Part shown: positions 26,847-37,207 of the stretch, one piece after another
Numbering within the stretch: position 1 is the first letter of the stretch
Layout of the letters: the number at the start of each line of letters is the position of its first letter
Assembly (NCBI RefSeq): GCF_003991205.1
Contig: NZ_RXOZ01000033.1
Location: 124,001-188,000 of the forward strand
From: Georgenia sp. SYP-B2076
Lineage (GTDB): Bacteria > Actinomycetota > Actinomycetes > Actinomycetales > Actinomycetaceae
Direction: 5' to 3'
DNA length: 64,000 nucleotides
Position numbers and translations under genes: made by a program
The notes under the pieces: model-generated
What the model saw: only the letters and a program-made list of their open reading frames with translations
The model's database searches: none
What the model was told of the DNA's origin: nothing

Positions 26847-27353
26847 CTAACCGCCCCGGTGGACCTCGATCGTCGGCGGCGTGGCCAGGCTCTGGCCGAC
26901 CACGCAGTAGCGCTCCGTCAGCGTCCCCAGCTTCTCGAGCTGCTCGTCGGTCGCGTCGGTGTCCAGCGTGACGGTGAGGACGACGTCGGTGACGCCGACG
27001 GGTGCGGCCCGGTCCACGCCGAGCGTGCCCCGCGCGTCGAAGCGTCCCTCCGCGACCAGCTCCGCCGCGCGGACGTCGACCCCGAGGGCGGTGGCCACGC
27101 TGCGCAGGGTGACGCCGGCGCAGGCCAGCAGCGCCTCGAGCAGCATGTCCCCCGAGCACGCGTCGGAGCCGTCCCCGCCGGTGGCCCGGTGCAACCCGGC
27201 CCGTACCGGTCCCGCCCAGCTGCCGACCGTCGCGGTGATCCCGCCGTCCGCGAACGTTCCGTGCGCGCGCAGCGGCGTGAGCGCGGCCCGCGGGTCCTCG
27301 CGGTAACGGTCCTTGAGCGGCCGCTGCCGCTCCCTGAGCTCCGCGGCGTCCAT
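26847..27353 (-). CDS. OsmC family peroxiredoxin-like protein
   Basis: This 168-residue cytoplasmic protein belongs to the OsmC/Ohr fold that reduces hydroperoxides with paired cysteines. The first Cys lies in DACSGDMLLEALLACAG and the second in ERYCVVGQSL, both where the family has them. The start is ATG 27353; the frame continues upstream but without coding character. There is no ohrR gene adjacent, and the pattern fits the YhfA-like branch better than Ohr itself. The peroxide substrate is unknown. Confidence 0.85.
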   Translation of the reverse strand: MDAAELRERQRPLKDRYREDPRAALTPLRAHGTFADGGITATVGSWAGPVRAGLHRATGGDGSDACSGDMLLEALLACAGVTLRSVATALGVDVRAAELVAEGRFDARGTLGVDRAAPVGVTDVVLTVTLDTDATDEQLEKLGTLTERYCVVGQSLATPPTIEVHRGG

Positions 27354-27556
27354 GGCGCCAGTATCCGCGCGGGTCTGCGGGTGGGCCAGCCTCAGGGGCG
27401 CCCGTGTCCGGAGGCGTGGCACCTCGGCCACCGCCCACCGCGCCGGCGGACTCACCGGCCGCGGCGCGGGGGCGTGCTTGGTTGGGCTGGGCGGCGTGCT
27501 CGCGGGCCCATTGTCCTCGCCGTGCGCATGTGACCGTCCTCACACATGATGTGGCG

Positions 27557-27757
27557 ATGACGAGAGTGATCAGCCCGACGACATGTGAACGGTGCACAGG
27601 CGAGCTGGGGCGCCATCGGCATGTCCAGCTCGTGACGCCGCCGAGGGGCGGGCGCGCCGAGCACGTGTGCTGCGCCTGCCACGCCGCGGCGCTGGGCCTG
27701 CCGGAGGTGGACCTCGCCTGCCGCCCGCCGAGCCGGGCGCTCGGCCGGGCGGCGTAG
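27557..27757 (+). CDS. Small Cys-pair protein, function unknown
   Basis: The 66-residue frame from ATG 27557 has a CERC pair at residues 10-13 and a CCAC cluster near residue 38 with nearby histidines, resembling a miniature zinc ribbon. GC3 is high, which supports coding. No good ribosome site is seen, and a CATGTG/CACATG inverted pair (27527-27548) sits just upstream. I do not recognise a family. It could be a real zinc-binding small protein or a chance frame. Confidence 0.4.
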   Translation: MTRVISPTTCERCTGELGRHRHVQLVTPPRGGRAEHVCCACHAAALGLPEVDLACRPPSRALGRAA

Positions 27758-27966
27758 GCGCCGCAGCACCCGGACGGCGGGTCCGTTGACCGCCGTGACC
27801 GGACGGCTTCTGGCCACCGATGGTGCTCGAACTTGCCCTCGTGACCTAGGATTGGTCGGTCTGCCCACTGGGCAACCCGGCGAGGTGCCACGAGCAGGCA
27901 TGACCTTCCCCGTCGTCCTCCGGCGGGAAAACCCGACCGTCCATCCGATGAGTGGAGAGCACCGCA

Positions 27967-29550
27967 GTGAAGAGCGCCGTCGAGAACCTTGAGCCCACCC
28001 GGGTCAAGCTGACCGTGGAGGTGTCGTACGACGAGCTCAAGCCGAGCCTCGACCACGCCTACTCCCACATCGGGGAGCAGGTCAACGTGCCTGGCTTCCG
28101 CAAGGGCAAGGTCCCGCCCCGCATCCTCGACCAGCGCGTGGGGCGCGGCGCCGTCATCGAGCACGCCGTCAACGACTCCGTCCCCGGGTTCTACAACCAG
28201 GCCGTCGCGGAGACGGACATCAAGCCCATGGGCCAGCCGAGCATCAACGTCACCGAGATCCCCTCGGTCACCGGGGCCCCGGGCGGCCAGCTGATCTTCG
28301 AGGCCGAGGTCGACATCCGGCCCGAGATCACGCTGCCCGCGCTGGACGGCATCGAGCTCACCATCGATGACGTGACGGTGACCGACGACGACGTCGCCGA
28401 GCGCCTGGACGCCCTGCGCGAGCGCTTCGGCTCCCTGGTGGGCGTGGACCGCCCCGTGGCCGACGGCGACTTCGTCGTCATCGACCTCACCGCCAAGGTC
28501 GGCGACGAGGAGGTCGACTCCGTCTCCGGCGTCTCCTACCAGATCGGCTCGGGCAACATGCTCGACGGGCTGGACGAGGCACTGACCGGCGCGAGCGCGA
28601 ACGAGACGAAGGTCTTCACCGCGGCCCTGGCCGGCGGCGAGCACGCCGGTGAGGACGCCGAGGTCACCGTGACCGCGACGGCTGTCAAGGAGCGGGACAT
28701 GCCCGCCGCCGACGACGACTTCGCCCAGCTGGCCTCCGAGTTCGACACGATCGAGGAGCTCCGCGAGGACCTGCGCGCCCAGGTCGCCAAGGACAAGGCC
28801 GCCGACCAGGCGGTCCAGGCCCGTGACCGCCTCCTCGAGCGCCTGCGCGAGGCCACCGACTTCCCGGTCCCGGCCGGCGTCGTCGAGGCCGAGATCAAGC
28901 GCCACCTCGAGGCCGAGGGCAAGGAGGAGGGCGACGAGCACGGCGAGGAGGTGCGTGAGGAGATCACCGACCTCATGCGCGACCAGCTGCTGCTCGACAC
29001 CCTCGTCGAGGAGCTCTCCGTGGGCGTCACCCAGAACGAGCTCCTCGAGTTCCTCATCTCCAACGCCCAGCAGTACGGCATGGAGCCCAACCAGTTCATC
29101 CAGGCCGCGTCGCAGACCGGCCAGCTCCCGGCGTTCATGGGCGAGATCGCGCGCAACAAGGCCCTCGCGGTCGCGCTGCGCAAGGTCGTCGTCAAGAACG
29201 GCGCCGGCGACGTCGTCGACCTGAGCGAGTTCATCGGCTCCGACGAGCTCGACGCCGCCGGCCCCGAGGACGCCGCTGCGTCGGCCGAGAGCGCCGAGTC
29301 GGCCGAGTCGGCCGAGTCGGCCGAGTCCGCGGACTCGCCCGAGAGCCCCGAGTCCGCCGACTCGCCCGACGAGGCCGGCGAGGCGACGGCCGAGAAGCCC
29401 GCCGCCAAGAAGGCCCCGGCCAAGAAGGCCCCGGCCAAGAAGACGGCGAAGGCCGACACCGAGGCGAAGGCCGAGGAAGCCCCCGCCAAGAAGGCCCCGG
29501 CCAAGAAGGCACCCGCGAAGAAGGCGGCCGCCAAGGCGGACGAGGCGTAG
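27967..29550 (+). CDS. tig: Trigger factor with a long acidic-then-basic C-terminal tail
   Basis: This ribosome-bound chaperone and prolyl isomerase has the ribosome-docking motif GFRKGKVPP in the N-terminal domain, an FKBP domain at about residues 150-245, and the helical C-terminal chaperone domain. The GTG at 27967 has GGAGAG 7 bases before it and matches the family start (KSAVENLEPTRVKL); GTG 27952 is a weaker alternative. The protein has 527 residues, against about 430-470 for the core. The last 95 are a Ser/Glu/Ala/Pro acidic repeat (ESAESAESAE...) followed by AKKAPAKK repeats like a histone H1 tail. It precedes the clpP genes, the usual arrangement. A TAGGAT -10 box lies at 27847. Confidence 0.96.
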   Translation: MKSAVENLEPTRVKLTVEVSYDELKPSLDHAYSHIGEQVNVPGFRKGKVPPRILDQRVGRGAVIEHAVNDSVPGFYNQAVAETDIKPMGQPSINVTEIPSVTGAPGGQLIFEAEVDIRPEITLPALDGIELTIDDVTVTDDDVAERLDALRERFGSLVGVDRPVADGDFVVIDLTAKVGDEEVDSVSGVSYQIGSGNMLDGLDEALTGASANETKVFTAALAGGEHAGEDAEVTVTATAVKERDMPAADDDFAQLASEFDTIEELREDLRAQVAKDKAADQAVQARDRLLERLREATDFPVPAGVVEAEIKRHLEAEGKEEGDEHGEEVREEITDLMRDQLLLDTLVEELSVGVTQNELLEFLISNAQQYGMEPNQFIQAASQTGQLPAFMGEIARNKALAVALRKVVVKNGAGDVVDLSEFIGSDELDAAGPEDAAASAESAESAESAESAESADSPESPESADSPDEAGEATAEKPAAKKAPAKKAPAKKTAKADTEAKAEEAPAKKAPAKKAPAKKAAAKADEA

Positions 29551-29576
29551 CCCTCCCTCCAGACCCGGCGTCACAG

Positions 29577-29608
29577 ACGGGCCCGACCCCCACGGGGGCC
29601 GGGCCCGT
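29577..29608 (+). terminator. Terminator after tig
   Basis: Nine-base arms ACGGGCCCG (29577-29585) and its complement (29600-29608), with further C/G pairing inside, form a strong hairpin 27 bases after the stop. Confidence 0.8.
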
Positions 29609-29651
29609 CCGCGTACCGGGGCGGCCGGCGGTGCACCGCTCGGTGAACGTG

Positions 29652-29662
29652 CGCCGTGAGCG
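29652..29662 (+). promoter_or_regulatory. Candidate ClgR site upstream of clpP1
   Basis: CGC-CGTGA-GCG followed by AAAA fits the actinobacterial ClgR core CGC-N5-GCG, with deviations from the extended consensus. It lies 112 bases before the clpP1 GTG and upstream of TTAGTGT, a -10-like box near 29702. ClgR activates clpP operons in Streptomyces, Corynebacterium and Mycobacterium. Confidence 0.4.
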
Positions 29663-29773
29663 AAAAGGGCGGTCGGGAGAAAGGATCTGGTGGGTGGCGG
29701 CGTTAGTGTCCAGACACGGACCAGAACCGGTCGAGACGCCGGGGTCGACACCCGGGCAAGAAGGAGCATGCAC

Positions 29774-30394
29774 GTGAGCGAGCAGATGCCGCAGGCCAGG
29801 ACCGAGACGACAGGCATGGGCCTGAACGACAACATCTACAACCGGCTGCTCAAGGAGCGCATCATCTGGCTCGGCTCGGAGGTCCGCGACGAGAACGCGA
29901 ACGCCATCTGCGCCCAGATGATGCTGCTGTCCGCCGAGGACCCGGACAAGGACATCTACCTGTACATCAACTCGCCGGGTGGGTCGATCACCGCCGGCAT
30001 GGCGATCTACGACACGATGCAGTACATCCAGCCCGACGTCTCCACCGTCGCCATGGGGATGGCCGCCTCGATGGGGCAGTTCCTGCTCTCCTCCGGCACG
30101 AAGGGCAAGCGCTACGCCACCCCGCACGCCCGCGTCCTGATGCACCAGCCGTCCGGCGGCATCGGCGGCACGGCCACGGACATCCGGATCAACGCCGAGC
30201 TGATCCTCCACATGAAGCGGACGCTGGCGGAGCTGACCGCGGAGCAGACCGGCAAGACGGTCGAGCAGATCAACAAGGACTCCGACCGGGACCGCTGGTT
30301 CACCGCCCCTGAGGCCCTGGAGTACGGCTTCGTCGACCACGTCGTCGAGAGCTCCTCCTCCGTGCCCGGCGGCGGCGGCACCAACACGAAGTGA
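29774..30394 (+). CDS. clpP1: ATP-dependent Clp protease proteolytic subunit 1
   Basis: This serine protease ring subunit degrades proteins fed by ClpX or ClpC. The 206-residue protein has the catalytic Ser in [11 protein letters not shown], His in LMHQPSGG and Asp in NKDSDRD. I chose GTG 29774, not ATG 29768: AAGGAG at 29761-29766 is 7 bases from the GTG but only one from the ATG. It is 41 bases upstream of clpP2, so the two are co-transcribed and in actinobacteria form one mixed ClpP1P2 tetradecamer. Confidence 0.96.
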   Translation: MSEQMPQARTETTGMGLNDNIYNRLLKERIIWLGSEVRDENANAICAQMMLLSAEDPDKDIYLYINSPGGSITAGMAIYDTMQYIQPDVSTVAMGMAASMGQFLLSSGTKGKRYATPHARVLMHQPSGGIGGTATDIRINAELILHMKRTLAELTAEQTGKTVEQINKDSDRDRWFTAPEALEYGFVDHVVESSSSVPGGGGTNTK

Positions 30395-30435
30395 CGCCCC
30401 CGAGCCACGTCGACCCTCTCACCCCAGGAGTTCCC

Positions 30436-31116
30436 TTGAACAGCCCATTCCTCGCCCAGACCGGTGCCATGCCGGCGTCCACCGCCCCGGCCATGCCGTC
30501 CTCGCGGTACGTGCTCCCCCAGTTCGAGGAGCGCACGGCCTACGGGTACAAGCGGCAGGACCCGTACACCAAGCTCTTCGAGGACCGCATCATCTTCCTC
30601 GGGGTGCAGGTGGACGACGCCTCCGCCGACGACGTGATGGCACAGCTCCTCGTCCTGGAGAGCCAGGACCCGGACGGCCTGATCACGATGTACATCAACT
30701 CCCCGGGCGGCTCGTTCACGGCCATGACGGCGATCTACGACACGATGACGTACATCAAGCCGCAGATCCAGACGGTGTGCCTCGGCCAGGCGGCCTCGGC
30801 CGCCGCGGTGCTGCTCGCCGCCGGCTCGCCGGGCAAGCGCCTGGCGCTGCCCAACGCGCGCGTGATGATCCACCAGCCCTCCCTCGAGGGCGGCGGCTAC
30901 CTGCAGGCCTCGGACATCGAGATCCACGCCAACGAGGTGCTGCGCATGCGCACCTGGCTCGAGGACACCATCGCGATGCACTCCGGCACGCCCGTCGAGC
31001 AGGTCCGTCTCGACATCGAGCGCGACAAGATGCTCACGGCCGAGCAGGCCAAGGAGTACGGGCTCGTGGACCAGGTGCTCGAGTCGCGCAAGACGCCGGT
31101 GCTCACGAAGGCCTGA
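30436..31116 (+). CDS. clpP2: ATP-dependent Clp protease proteolytic subunit 2
   Basis: This second ClpP ring subunit has 226 residues, with the catalytic Ser in GQAASAAAVLL, His in MIHQPSLEGG and an Asp in LDIERD. I chose TTG 30436 because AGGAG ends 5 bases before it; ATG 30469 is an in-frame alternative that has no ribosome site. The N-terminus is longer and more hydrophilic than that of ClpP1, as in other actinobacteria. clpX follows after about 190 bases. Confidence 0.95.
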   Translation: MNSPFLAQTGAMPASTAPAMPSSRYVLPQFEERTAYGYKRQDPYTKLFEDRIIFLGVQVDDASADDVMAQLLVLESQDPDGLITMYINSPGGSFTAMTAIYDTMTYIKPQIQTVCLGQAASAAAVLLAAGSPGKRLALPNARVMIHQPSLEGGGYLQASDIEIHANEVLRMRTWLEDTIAMHSGTPVEQVRLDIERDKMLTAEQAKEYGLVDQVLESRKTPVLTKA

Positions 31117-31309
31117 GCGGGTCGCTCCGGGGGTGACGCCCGGGCGCGTGCCGTCCGGATTCGGGCGCGCACGCGGCCCGGGCGTCTCCGCACCCGGGAT
31201 GTCCGCGCGGCGGGCAGGACAGACATGTGCCGCGTGGTGTGGAATGGTGAGGTACGGCCGGCGCGGCCGCACGTTGTAGGTGGACGAGACGAGAGGGTGG
31301 TGGGGCCCG

Positions 31310-32587
<1,278 letters not shown>

Positions 32588-32600
32588 CCGCAGCATCGAC

Positions 32601-32639
32601 GCCTGGCCGGGCCGCCCATTCTGGGCGGTCCGGCCAGGC
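32601..32639 (+). terminator. Terminator after clpX
   Basis: Seventeen-base arms (32601-32617 and 32623-32639) pair with a single mismatch around a 5-base loop, 14 bases after the stop. Confidence 0.85.
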
Positions 32640-32684
32640 GCGTTCGGGGGCCGGGACCGGCCCGGGAGTGCGCCCGGGAACGCT

Positions 32685-32713
32685 CCAGGGGCGCCCCGGG
32701 AGAGCGCCCCTGG
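32685..32713. repeat. Inverted repeat in the clpX-baeRF gap
   Basis: Ten-base perfect arms (32685-32694 and 32704-32713) flank a 9-base loop. The surrounding 32640-32830 is low-complexity GGGAGC/GGGGCGC sequence with no gene. Confidence 0.7.
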
Positions 32714-32908
32714 GGCGCCCCGCGAGCGGCGCGGGAGCGGCCAAGCATCGGCGCGGGAGCGGGCCGAGGGGCCCCGCGGTGCGGGCCGACGGCGCGGCCG
32801 TGGCACCAAGTGACCATGAGGACAACTGCCGCCGGGGCGGTCTAGCCGTGCCCCGCACAGTGGGGCACAGTGGTGCCCACCACTGGTCCCGACAGAGTGA
32901 GGTTCCTG

Positions 32909-34126
32909 ATGCGACTTGACCGGATCACGGCCGACCTGCCCACCGACGTCCCGTTCGCGACCGTCGTGCTCGACGCGACCCGCGAGAGCGAGACGGGGGA
33001 GCAGGCCGTGCTGACGCGGTGGAAGGACCTGCGCCGCTCGCTCGAGGGCCAGGGGGCCCCGGAGGACGCCCTGGAGGCGCTCGAGGAGCGCGTCCGGGTC
33101 ATCAGCCGCGCCGGCGGCCAGCACGGTCGCGTGCTGGTGGCTGCGGGTGGCGAGATTCTCCTGGATTGTTCCCTCGCCGAGCCCCCCGCGGCCGACGAGG
33201 CCCTCTTCGCCGAGGGGCCGAACGCCTTCGCCCTGGCGCGGGTCGCCGACGAGCACGTCCGCTACCTGCTCGTGGCCGTGGACCGGTCCGGTGCCGACCT
33301 CACCCTGCACGACTCGGCCCAGGCGGCCGCCGCGAAGAACGGGACCACCTCGCTGGAGGGCGGCCACGACGTGCTGACAAAGGCGGGCGCAGGCAGCCGC
33401 GCGCAGGGCGGCTTCCGCACCGGGGGCCGCGCCCAGCGCCGGTTCGAGACGCGCGCGGAGGACTCCTGGGAACGCAACGCCGAGGCGGTAGCCGCCGAGC
33501 TGGATCGCATCGTCGGTCAGCGGCACCCCGAGCTGGTCGTGCTCACCGGCGACGTCCGGGCACGCGCGCTGGTCGTCGACGCCGTGGGGCCCGCCACCCG
33601 TGAGGCCCTCGCCGTGGTCGAGGGCGGCTCACGCGCCGACGGCGTGAAGGAGGGCGTGTTCGCGGCGCGGGTCCGCGACACGCTGCAGGAGTTCCGTCTG
33701 CGCCGCCGCGAGGTGGTCCTGGACCGGTTCCGGCAGTTCCAGGGGCAGGACGGCCCGGCGCTGACCGGACGGATGGACGTCCTGGACGTGCTGCGCCGCG
33801 GCCAGGTGGCCGAGCTCATCGTCACGGAGGCCGTCGCCGGGCCGCCGTCGTCGCTCGCGGGGAAGAACCTGTGGGTGGGCGACACGCCGCTGGAGATCGG
33901 GCTGAGCGAGCAGGACGTCGCCGACCTCGGCGTCTCCACGCCGCGGAAGATGCGCGCCGACCTGGCCCTCGGCCGGGCGGCGCTGGCCCAGGGGGCCGGC
34001 ATCACCGTGGCCGACGAGGCCAGCATCGCCCTGGCCGACGGCGTCGGTGCGCTGCTGCGGTGGCACGACGCCGCGACCCCGAACGACAGGGTCTTCAGCC
34101 AGAGCGCCGACGCGCACCGGGTCTGA
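32909..34126 (+). CDS. Bacterial archaeo-eukaryotic release-factor-like protein (baeRF family 2, Rv2629-like)
   Basis: This 405-residue cytoplasmic protein matches the baeRF_family2 layout: an N-terminal domain (about 1-140), an eRF1-domain-2-like segment around HPELVVLTGDVRAR (about 200-215), and a C-terminal eRF1-domain-3-like region that ends with ASIALADGVGALLRW. The group is related to eRF1 and to the Vms1 peptidyl-tRNA release factors and is thought to act on stalled ribosomes or be induced under hypoxia in mycobacteria; the function is not proven. No GGQ motif is visible. ATG 32909 has GTGAGG upstream. Confidence 0.8.
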   Translation: MRLDRITADLPTDVPFATVVLDATRESETGEQAVLTRWKDLRRSLEGQGAPEDALEALEERVRVISRAGGQHGRVLVAAGGEILLDCSLAEPPAADEALFAEGPNAFALARVADEHVRYLLVAVDRSGADLTLHDSAQAAAAKNGTTSLEGGHDVLTKAGAGSRAQGGFRTGGRAQRRFETRAEDSWERNAEAVAAELDRIVGQRHPELVVLTGDVRARALVVDAVGPATREALAVVEGGSRADGVKEGVFAARVRDTLQEFRLRRREVVLDRFRQFQGQDGPALTGRMDVLDVLRRGQVAELIVTEAVAGPPSSLAGKNLWVGDTPLEIGLSEQDVADLGVSTPRKMRADLALGRAALAQGAGITVADEASIALADGVGALLRWHDAATPNDRVFSQSADAHRV

Positions 34127-34361
34127 CCCCGGGCGGCGGGGCGGGGCGGACGAGGCGGGCGGGGTGACGCCGCTGCACCGCCTCGTCCGCCGGCGCCGGT
34201 CCCGGCCCGGCCACGCGGGTTCCGGCCGGCCAGCGCGGGTTCCGGTCCGCCCCGCGGTCGCGGCGGCGCGGGCCGCGTCCCGAGCCCGGCGGCGCGGTCC
34301 CCGCGGTGGCCGGTGGGTGGACGCCGCTGGGCGCGCCCGCCCCCGCACGTAGGATCGGGCC

Positions 34362-34733
34362 ATGACTGAGGGGATCCACCGCAGCAACGAGCCCGCCGAG
34401 GTGCCCGGCGAGCTCCGGGAGGCTCGGGCCACCATCGACAACATCGATGCGGCCCTGGTCCACCTGCTGGCCGAGCGGTTCCGGTGCACGAAGAAGGTCG
34501 GGGTCATCAAGGCGCACCTCAACCTGCCGCCGTCCGACCCGGGCCGCGAGGAGCGGCAGGTCGCCCGCCTGCGCGCGCTCGCCGAGGAGGCCGGCCTCGA
34601 CCCGGTCTTCGCGGAGAAGTTCCTGAAGTTCATCGTCGAGGAGGTCATCCGCCACCACGAGGACATCGCCGGCACGATGGCCGAGGACGGCGCCCAGCAG
34701 GCCGTGCCGGGCGCGGTAGGCCCCCGGGCCTGA
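34362..34733 (+). CDS. Chorismate mutase, AroQ class
   Basis: This enzyme converts chorismate to prephenate in phenylalanine and tyrosine synthesis. The 123-residue all-helical protein has the active-site series Arg (RATIDNID), Arg (AERFRCTKKVG) and Lys (KKVGVIKAHL), then the SDPGREERQVARLRALA helix and the EVIRHHEDIA helix. No signal peptide is present, so it is the intracellular type. It stands alone between the baeRF gene and an intergenic gap. Confidence 0.9.
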   Translation: MTEGIHRSNEPAEVPGELREARATIDNIDAALVHLLAERFRCTKKVGVIKAHLNLPPSDPGREERQVARLRALAEEAGLDPVFAEKFLKFIVEEVIRHHEDIAGTMAEDGAQQAVPGAVGPRA

Positions 34734-35284
34734 GTGGCCCTGTCGCCCCCCGCGCCTTCGCGCCGGTGAGCGCCCTCCTGCCGTGCCGGTCTATCCCGTT
34801 GGCTCAATCCACGGAGGGTCGGGACCTTTCCGCAGCGCCGACGGCCACGCGGTTCTGGTGGCGGACGCGCGGAGCCCTCGGGGTGGGCGTGGTCGCCATG
34901 GTTGCCGTGGCCTTGCCCCACACGCGAGGCACGGCGCCGCGCCACCCGGTCGGCGAGGTAGAACCTCTCCGGCGAGCCAGCACATCTCGGCCTTCTATCT
35001 CGCCGCAGTTGTTCTACCTCGGACGGTCTCCCCTCAGAAGGGGGGACCTGGCCGCGGATCTCACGCCGGTTCCCGGTGGTCCCAGGCGGTGCGACGAACA
35101 GGCGGGCGGTCCTCGGCGGTCTCCCGCCCGCCGAAGCGGGCCCCGGGGAAGGCGTCCGAGGAGATGACCGGTCGCCGCGGCAGGGGGCGAGCGCCTGGAC
35201 AGGGCGCGCCCCTCCGCCAGTCCCTGTTAGTAGATGACCGCTCGCCGGCAGAAAGCGCTCGCCGGCATGGGGGAGGCGCGCCGA
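34734..35284. other. Gap between chorismate mutase and the acyl-CoA ligase gene
   Basis: This 551-base gap between convergent genes holds no supported gene. It contains the diverged copy of a dispersed palindromic repeat (34954-35021) and, near 35240-35275, two close copies of GCTCGCCGGCA. The rest is featureless GC-rich sequence. Confidence 0.5.
34954..35021. repeat. Diverged copy of the GAGGTAGAAC palindromic repeat
   Basis: CGAGGTAGAAC (34954-34964) and its complement at 35011-35021 end a 68-base element. The right arm (34993-35021) matches the right arm of the element at 40026-40054 at 26 of 29 bases; the left arm has lost pairing in the middle. It lies between two convergent genes. Confidence 0.8.
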
Positions 35285-37123
35285 TCAGCCGTAGATCGAC
35301 TCGACGTCCGCGGCGAAGTCCTTGAGCACCAGCGCGCGCTTGACCTTCATCGAGGGGGTCAGGTAGCCGTTCTCCTCGGTGAAGTCCGTGGTGAGCACCT
35401 TGACCTTGCGGATCGACTCGGCCCGCGAGACCACGTCGTTGGCGCGGGTGACGGCGCGGTCGAGCGCCGCCAGCACGCGCTCGTCGGCCGCCGCCTCCTC
35501 GACGCTCATCGCGGGCAGGTGGTGGTTGGCCAGCCAGCCCGGGAGCATGTCCGCGTCGAGGGTCACCAGGGCGCCGATGAACGGCTTGCCCTCGCCCACG
35601 ACGACCACCTGGGAGACGAGCGGGTGGCCGCGCAGGCGGTCCTCCAGGACGGCGGGGGCGACGTTCTTGCCGCCCGCGGTCACGATGATCTCCTTCTTGC
35701 GGCCCGTGATGCGCAGGTAGCCGTCGTCGTCGAGCGTGCCCAGGTCACCGGTGACGAACCAGCCGTCGGCGTCGAAGGCCTCCGCCGTCGCCGCCGGGTT
35801 GTTGTGGTAACCGCGGAAGACGTTCCCGCCCTTGACCAGCACCTGGCCGTCCTCCGCGATGCGGACCGACGTGCCCGGGTAGGGCGGCCCGACGGTGCCG
35901 ATCTTGACCAGGCCCGGCCGGTTGACGGTGGTCGGGGCGCCGACCTCGGTGAGGCCGTAGCCCTCCAGGACGACGACCCCGATGCCGCGGTAGAAGTGAC
36001 CCAGCCGCTCGCCCAGGGGCCCGCCGCCCGAGACGGCGTAGACGAGGCTGCCGCCCATCGCGGTGCGGATCTTGCCGTAGACGAGCCGGTCCGCCAGCGC
36101 CCGCTGGGCCTTGAGGGCGGCGGACGGGCCCGCGGCGCTCTCCAGCGCCCGGGAGTACTCGATCGCGACCTTCGCGCCCCAGCGGAAGATGCGCTGCTTG
36201 GTGCCGGAGCCGGCCTTCGCGTCGGCGGCGTTGTAGACCTTCTCGAACACGCGCGGGACGGCGAGGAGGAAGGTGGGCTTGAACGCGTCGAGGTCGGCCA
36301 CGAGGTTCTTCGCGTCCGGGACGTGGCCCATGACGGCGCCGGAGTACACGCACAGCACCTCGACGAACCGGGCGAAGACGTGCGCGAGCGGCATGAACAG
36401 CAGCGTGCGCTTGTTCCCGCCGCGGACCACCTGGCTGAAGTTCGGGTCGTCGCTGCCGTTGACCACGAGGGAGACGAAGTTCCCGTGGGTCAGCTCCACG
36501 CCCTTGGGCCGGCCGGTGGTGCCGGAGGTGTAGATGATCGTGGCGAGGGAGTCCATGCCGAGGGCGGCGGTGCGGTCCGCGACCTCATGGTCGGCCACGT
36601 CCGCGCCGGCCTCGACGAGCTGCGCGACGGCGCCGTCGTCGATGACGAAGACGCGCTCCAGGCCCGGCACCTTCCCGATCAGGGCCCGCGCGATCTCGGC
36701 CTGCGCCCGGGTCTCGGCGAAGACGACCTTGACCTCGGCGTCGGACACGATCCACTCGACCTGGGCGGCCGAGGACGTCTCGTAGACGGAGACGGGGACG
36801 GCGCCGGCGGACCAGGCCGCGAAGTCGAGCACGGTCCACTCGTAGCTGGTGCGGCTGAGGATGGCCACCCGCTCGCCCGGGGCGACGCCGAGCGCGACGA
36901 TGCCCTTGGCGACGGCCGCGACGTCGGCGGCGAACGCCCGGGTGGTGACCGGCACGAACTCGGTGCCCAGCGCCGACTTGCGCTCGAAGATCGTGCCCTC
37001 GGGCGACTTCGCGAGCCGGTCGGTGAGGATCCGGGGGATGGACATCTCCGGGCTCAGGCGCCCCACGCCGGGGGTGCTCGCCTCACGTCCCGCGCTCAGC
37101 TGGTGCGTGCCTGTCTCGTCCAT
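35285..37123 (-). CDS. fadD: Long-chain fatty-acid-CoA ligase (AMP-binding, FadD15-like)
   Basis: This enzyme activates fatty acids to acyl-CoA with ATP. The 612-residue protein has the P-loop-like YTSGTTGRPKGVELTH, the VLEGYGLTE A5 motif, GWFVTGDLG (A7) and GRKKEIIVTAGGKNVAP (A8), with a C-terminal catalytic Lys in PSMKVKR. There are no membrane helices. ATG 37123 follows GGAGGG by about 7 bases. The FadD15 group in actinobacteria acts on long-chain fatty acids. It is followed in the same direction by nothing; valS upstream is on the same strand 84 bases away and could share a transcript. Confidence 0.93.
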   Translation of the reverse strand: MDETGTHQLSAGREASTPGVGRLSPEMSIPRILTDRLAKSPEGTIFERKSALGTEFVPVTTRAFAADVAAVAKGIVALGVAPGERVAILSRTSYEWTVLDFAAWSAGAVPVSVYETSSAAQVEWIVSDAEVKVVFAETRAQAEIARALIGKVPGLERVFVIDDGAVAQLVEAGADVADHEVADRTAALGMDSLATIIYTSGTTGRPKGVELTHGNFVSLVVNGSDDPNFSQVVRGGNKRTLLFMPLAHVFARFVEVLCVYSGAVMGHVPDAKNLVADLDAFKPTFLLAVPRVFEKVYNAADAKAGSGTKQRIFRWGAKVAIEYSRALESAAGPSAALKAQRALADRLVYGKIRTAMGGSLVYAVSGGGPLGERLGHFYRGIGVVVLEGYGLTEVGAPTTVNRPGLVKIGTVGPPYPGTSVRIAEDGQVLVKGGNVFRGYHNNPAATAEAFDADGWFVTGDLGTLDDDGYLRITGRKKEIIVTAGGKNVAPAVLEDRLRGHPLVSQVVVVGEGKPFIGALVTLDADMLPGWLANHHLPAMSVEEAAADERVLAALDRAVTRANDVVSRAESIRKVKVLTTDFTEENGYLTPSMKVKRALVLKDFAADVESIYG

Positions 37124-37207
37124 CAACGTCCCTCCAGTGTGGCCGCCCGGGGCGGCCGCGGACGTCGCCGCCGGCGGGGATGCCCCGGCCGACGGCGACG
37201 CGTGGTC

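Noticed and set aside
26650-26850. A hidden C-terminal gene fragment on the minus strand near 26700
   Set aside because: A short frame with a stop at about 26700 looks protein-like, but it has no start signal, no domain and stops upstream.
26488-29835. A minus-strand open frame of more than 1100 codons across tig
   Set aside because: It is antisense to trigger factor and its composition is that of shadow frames (Leu/Gly/Arg/Val-rich repeats), with no domain. High GC content lengthens such frames.
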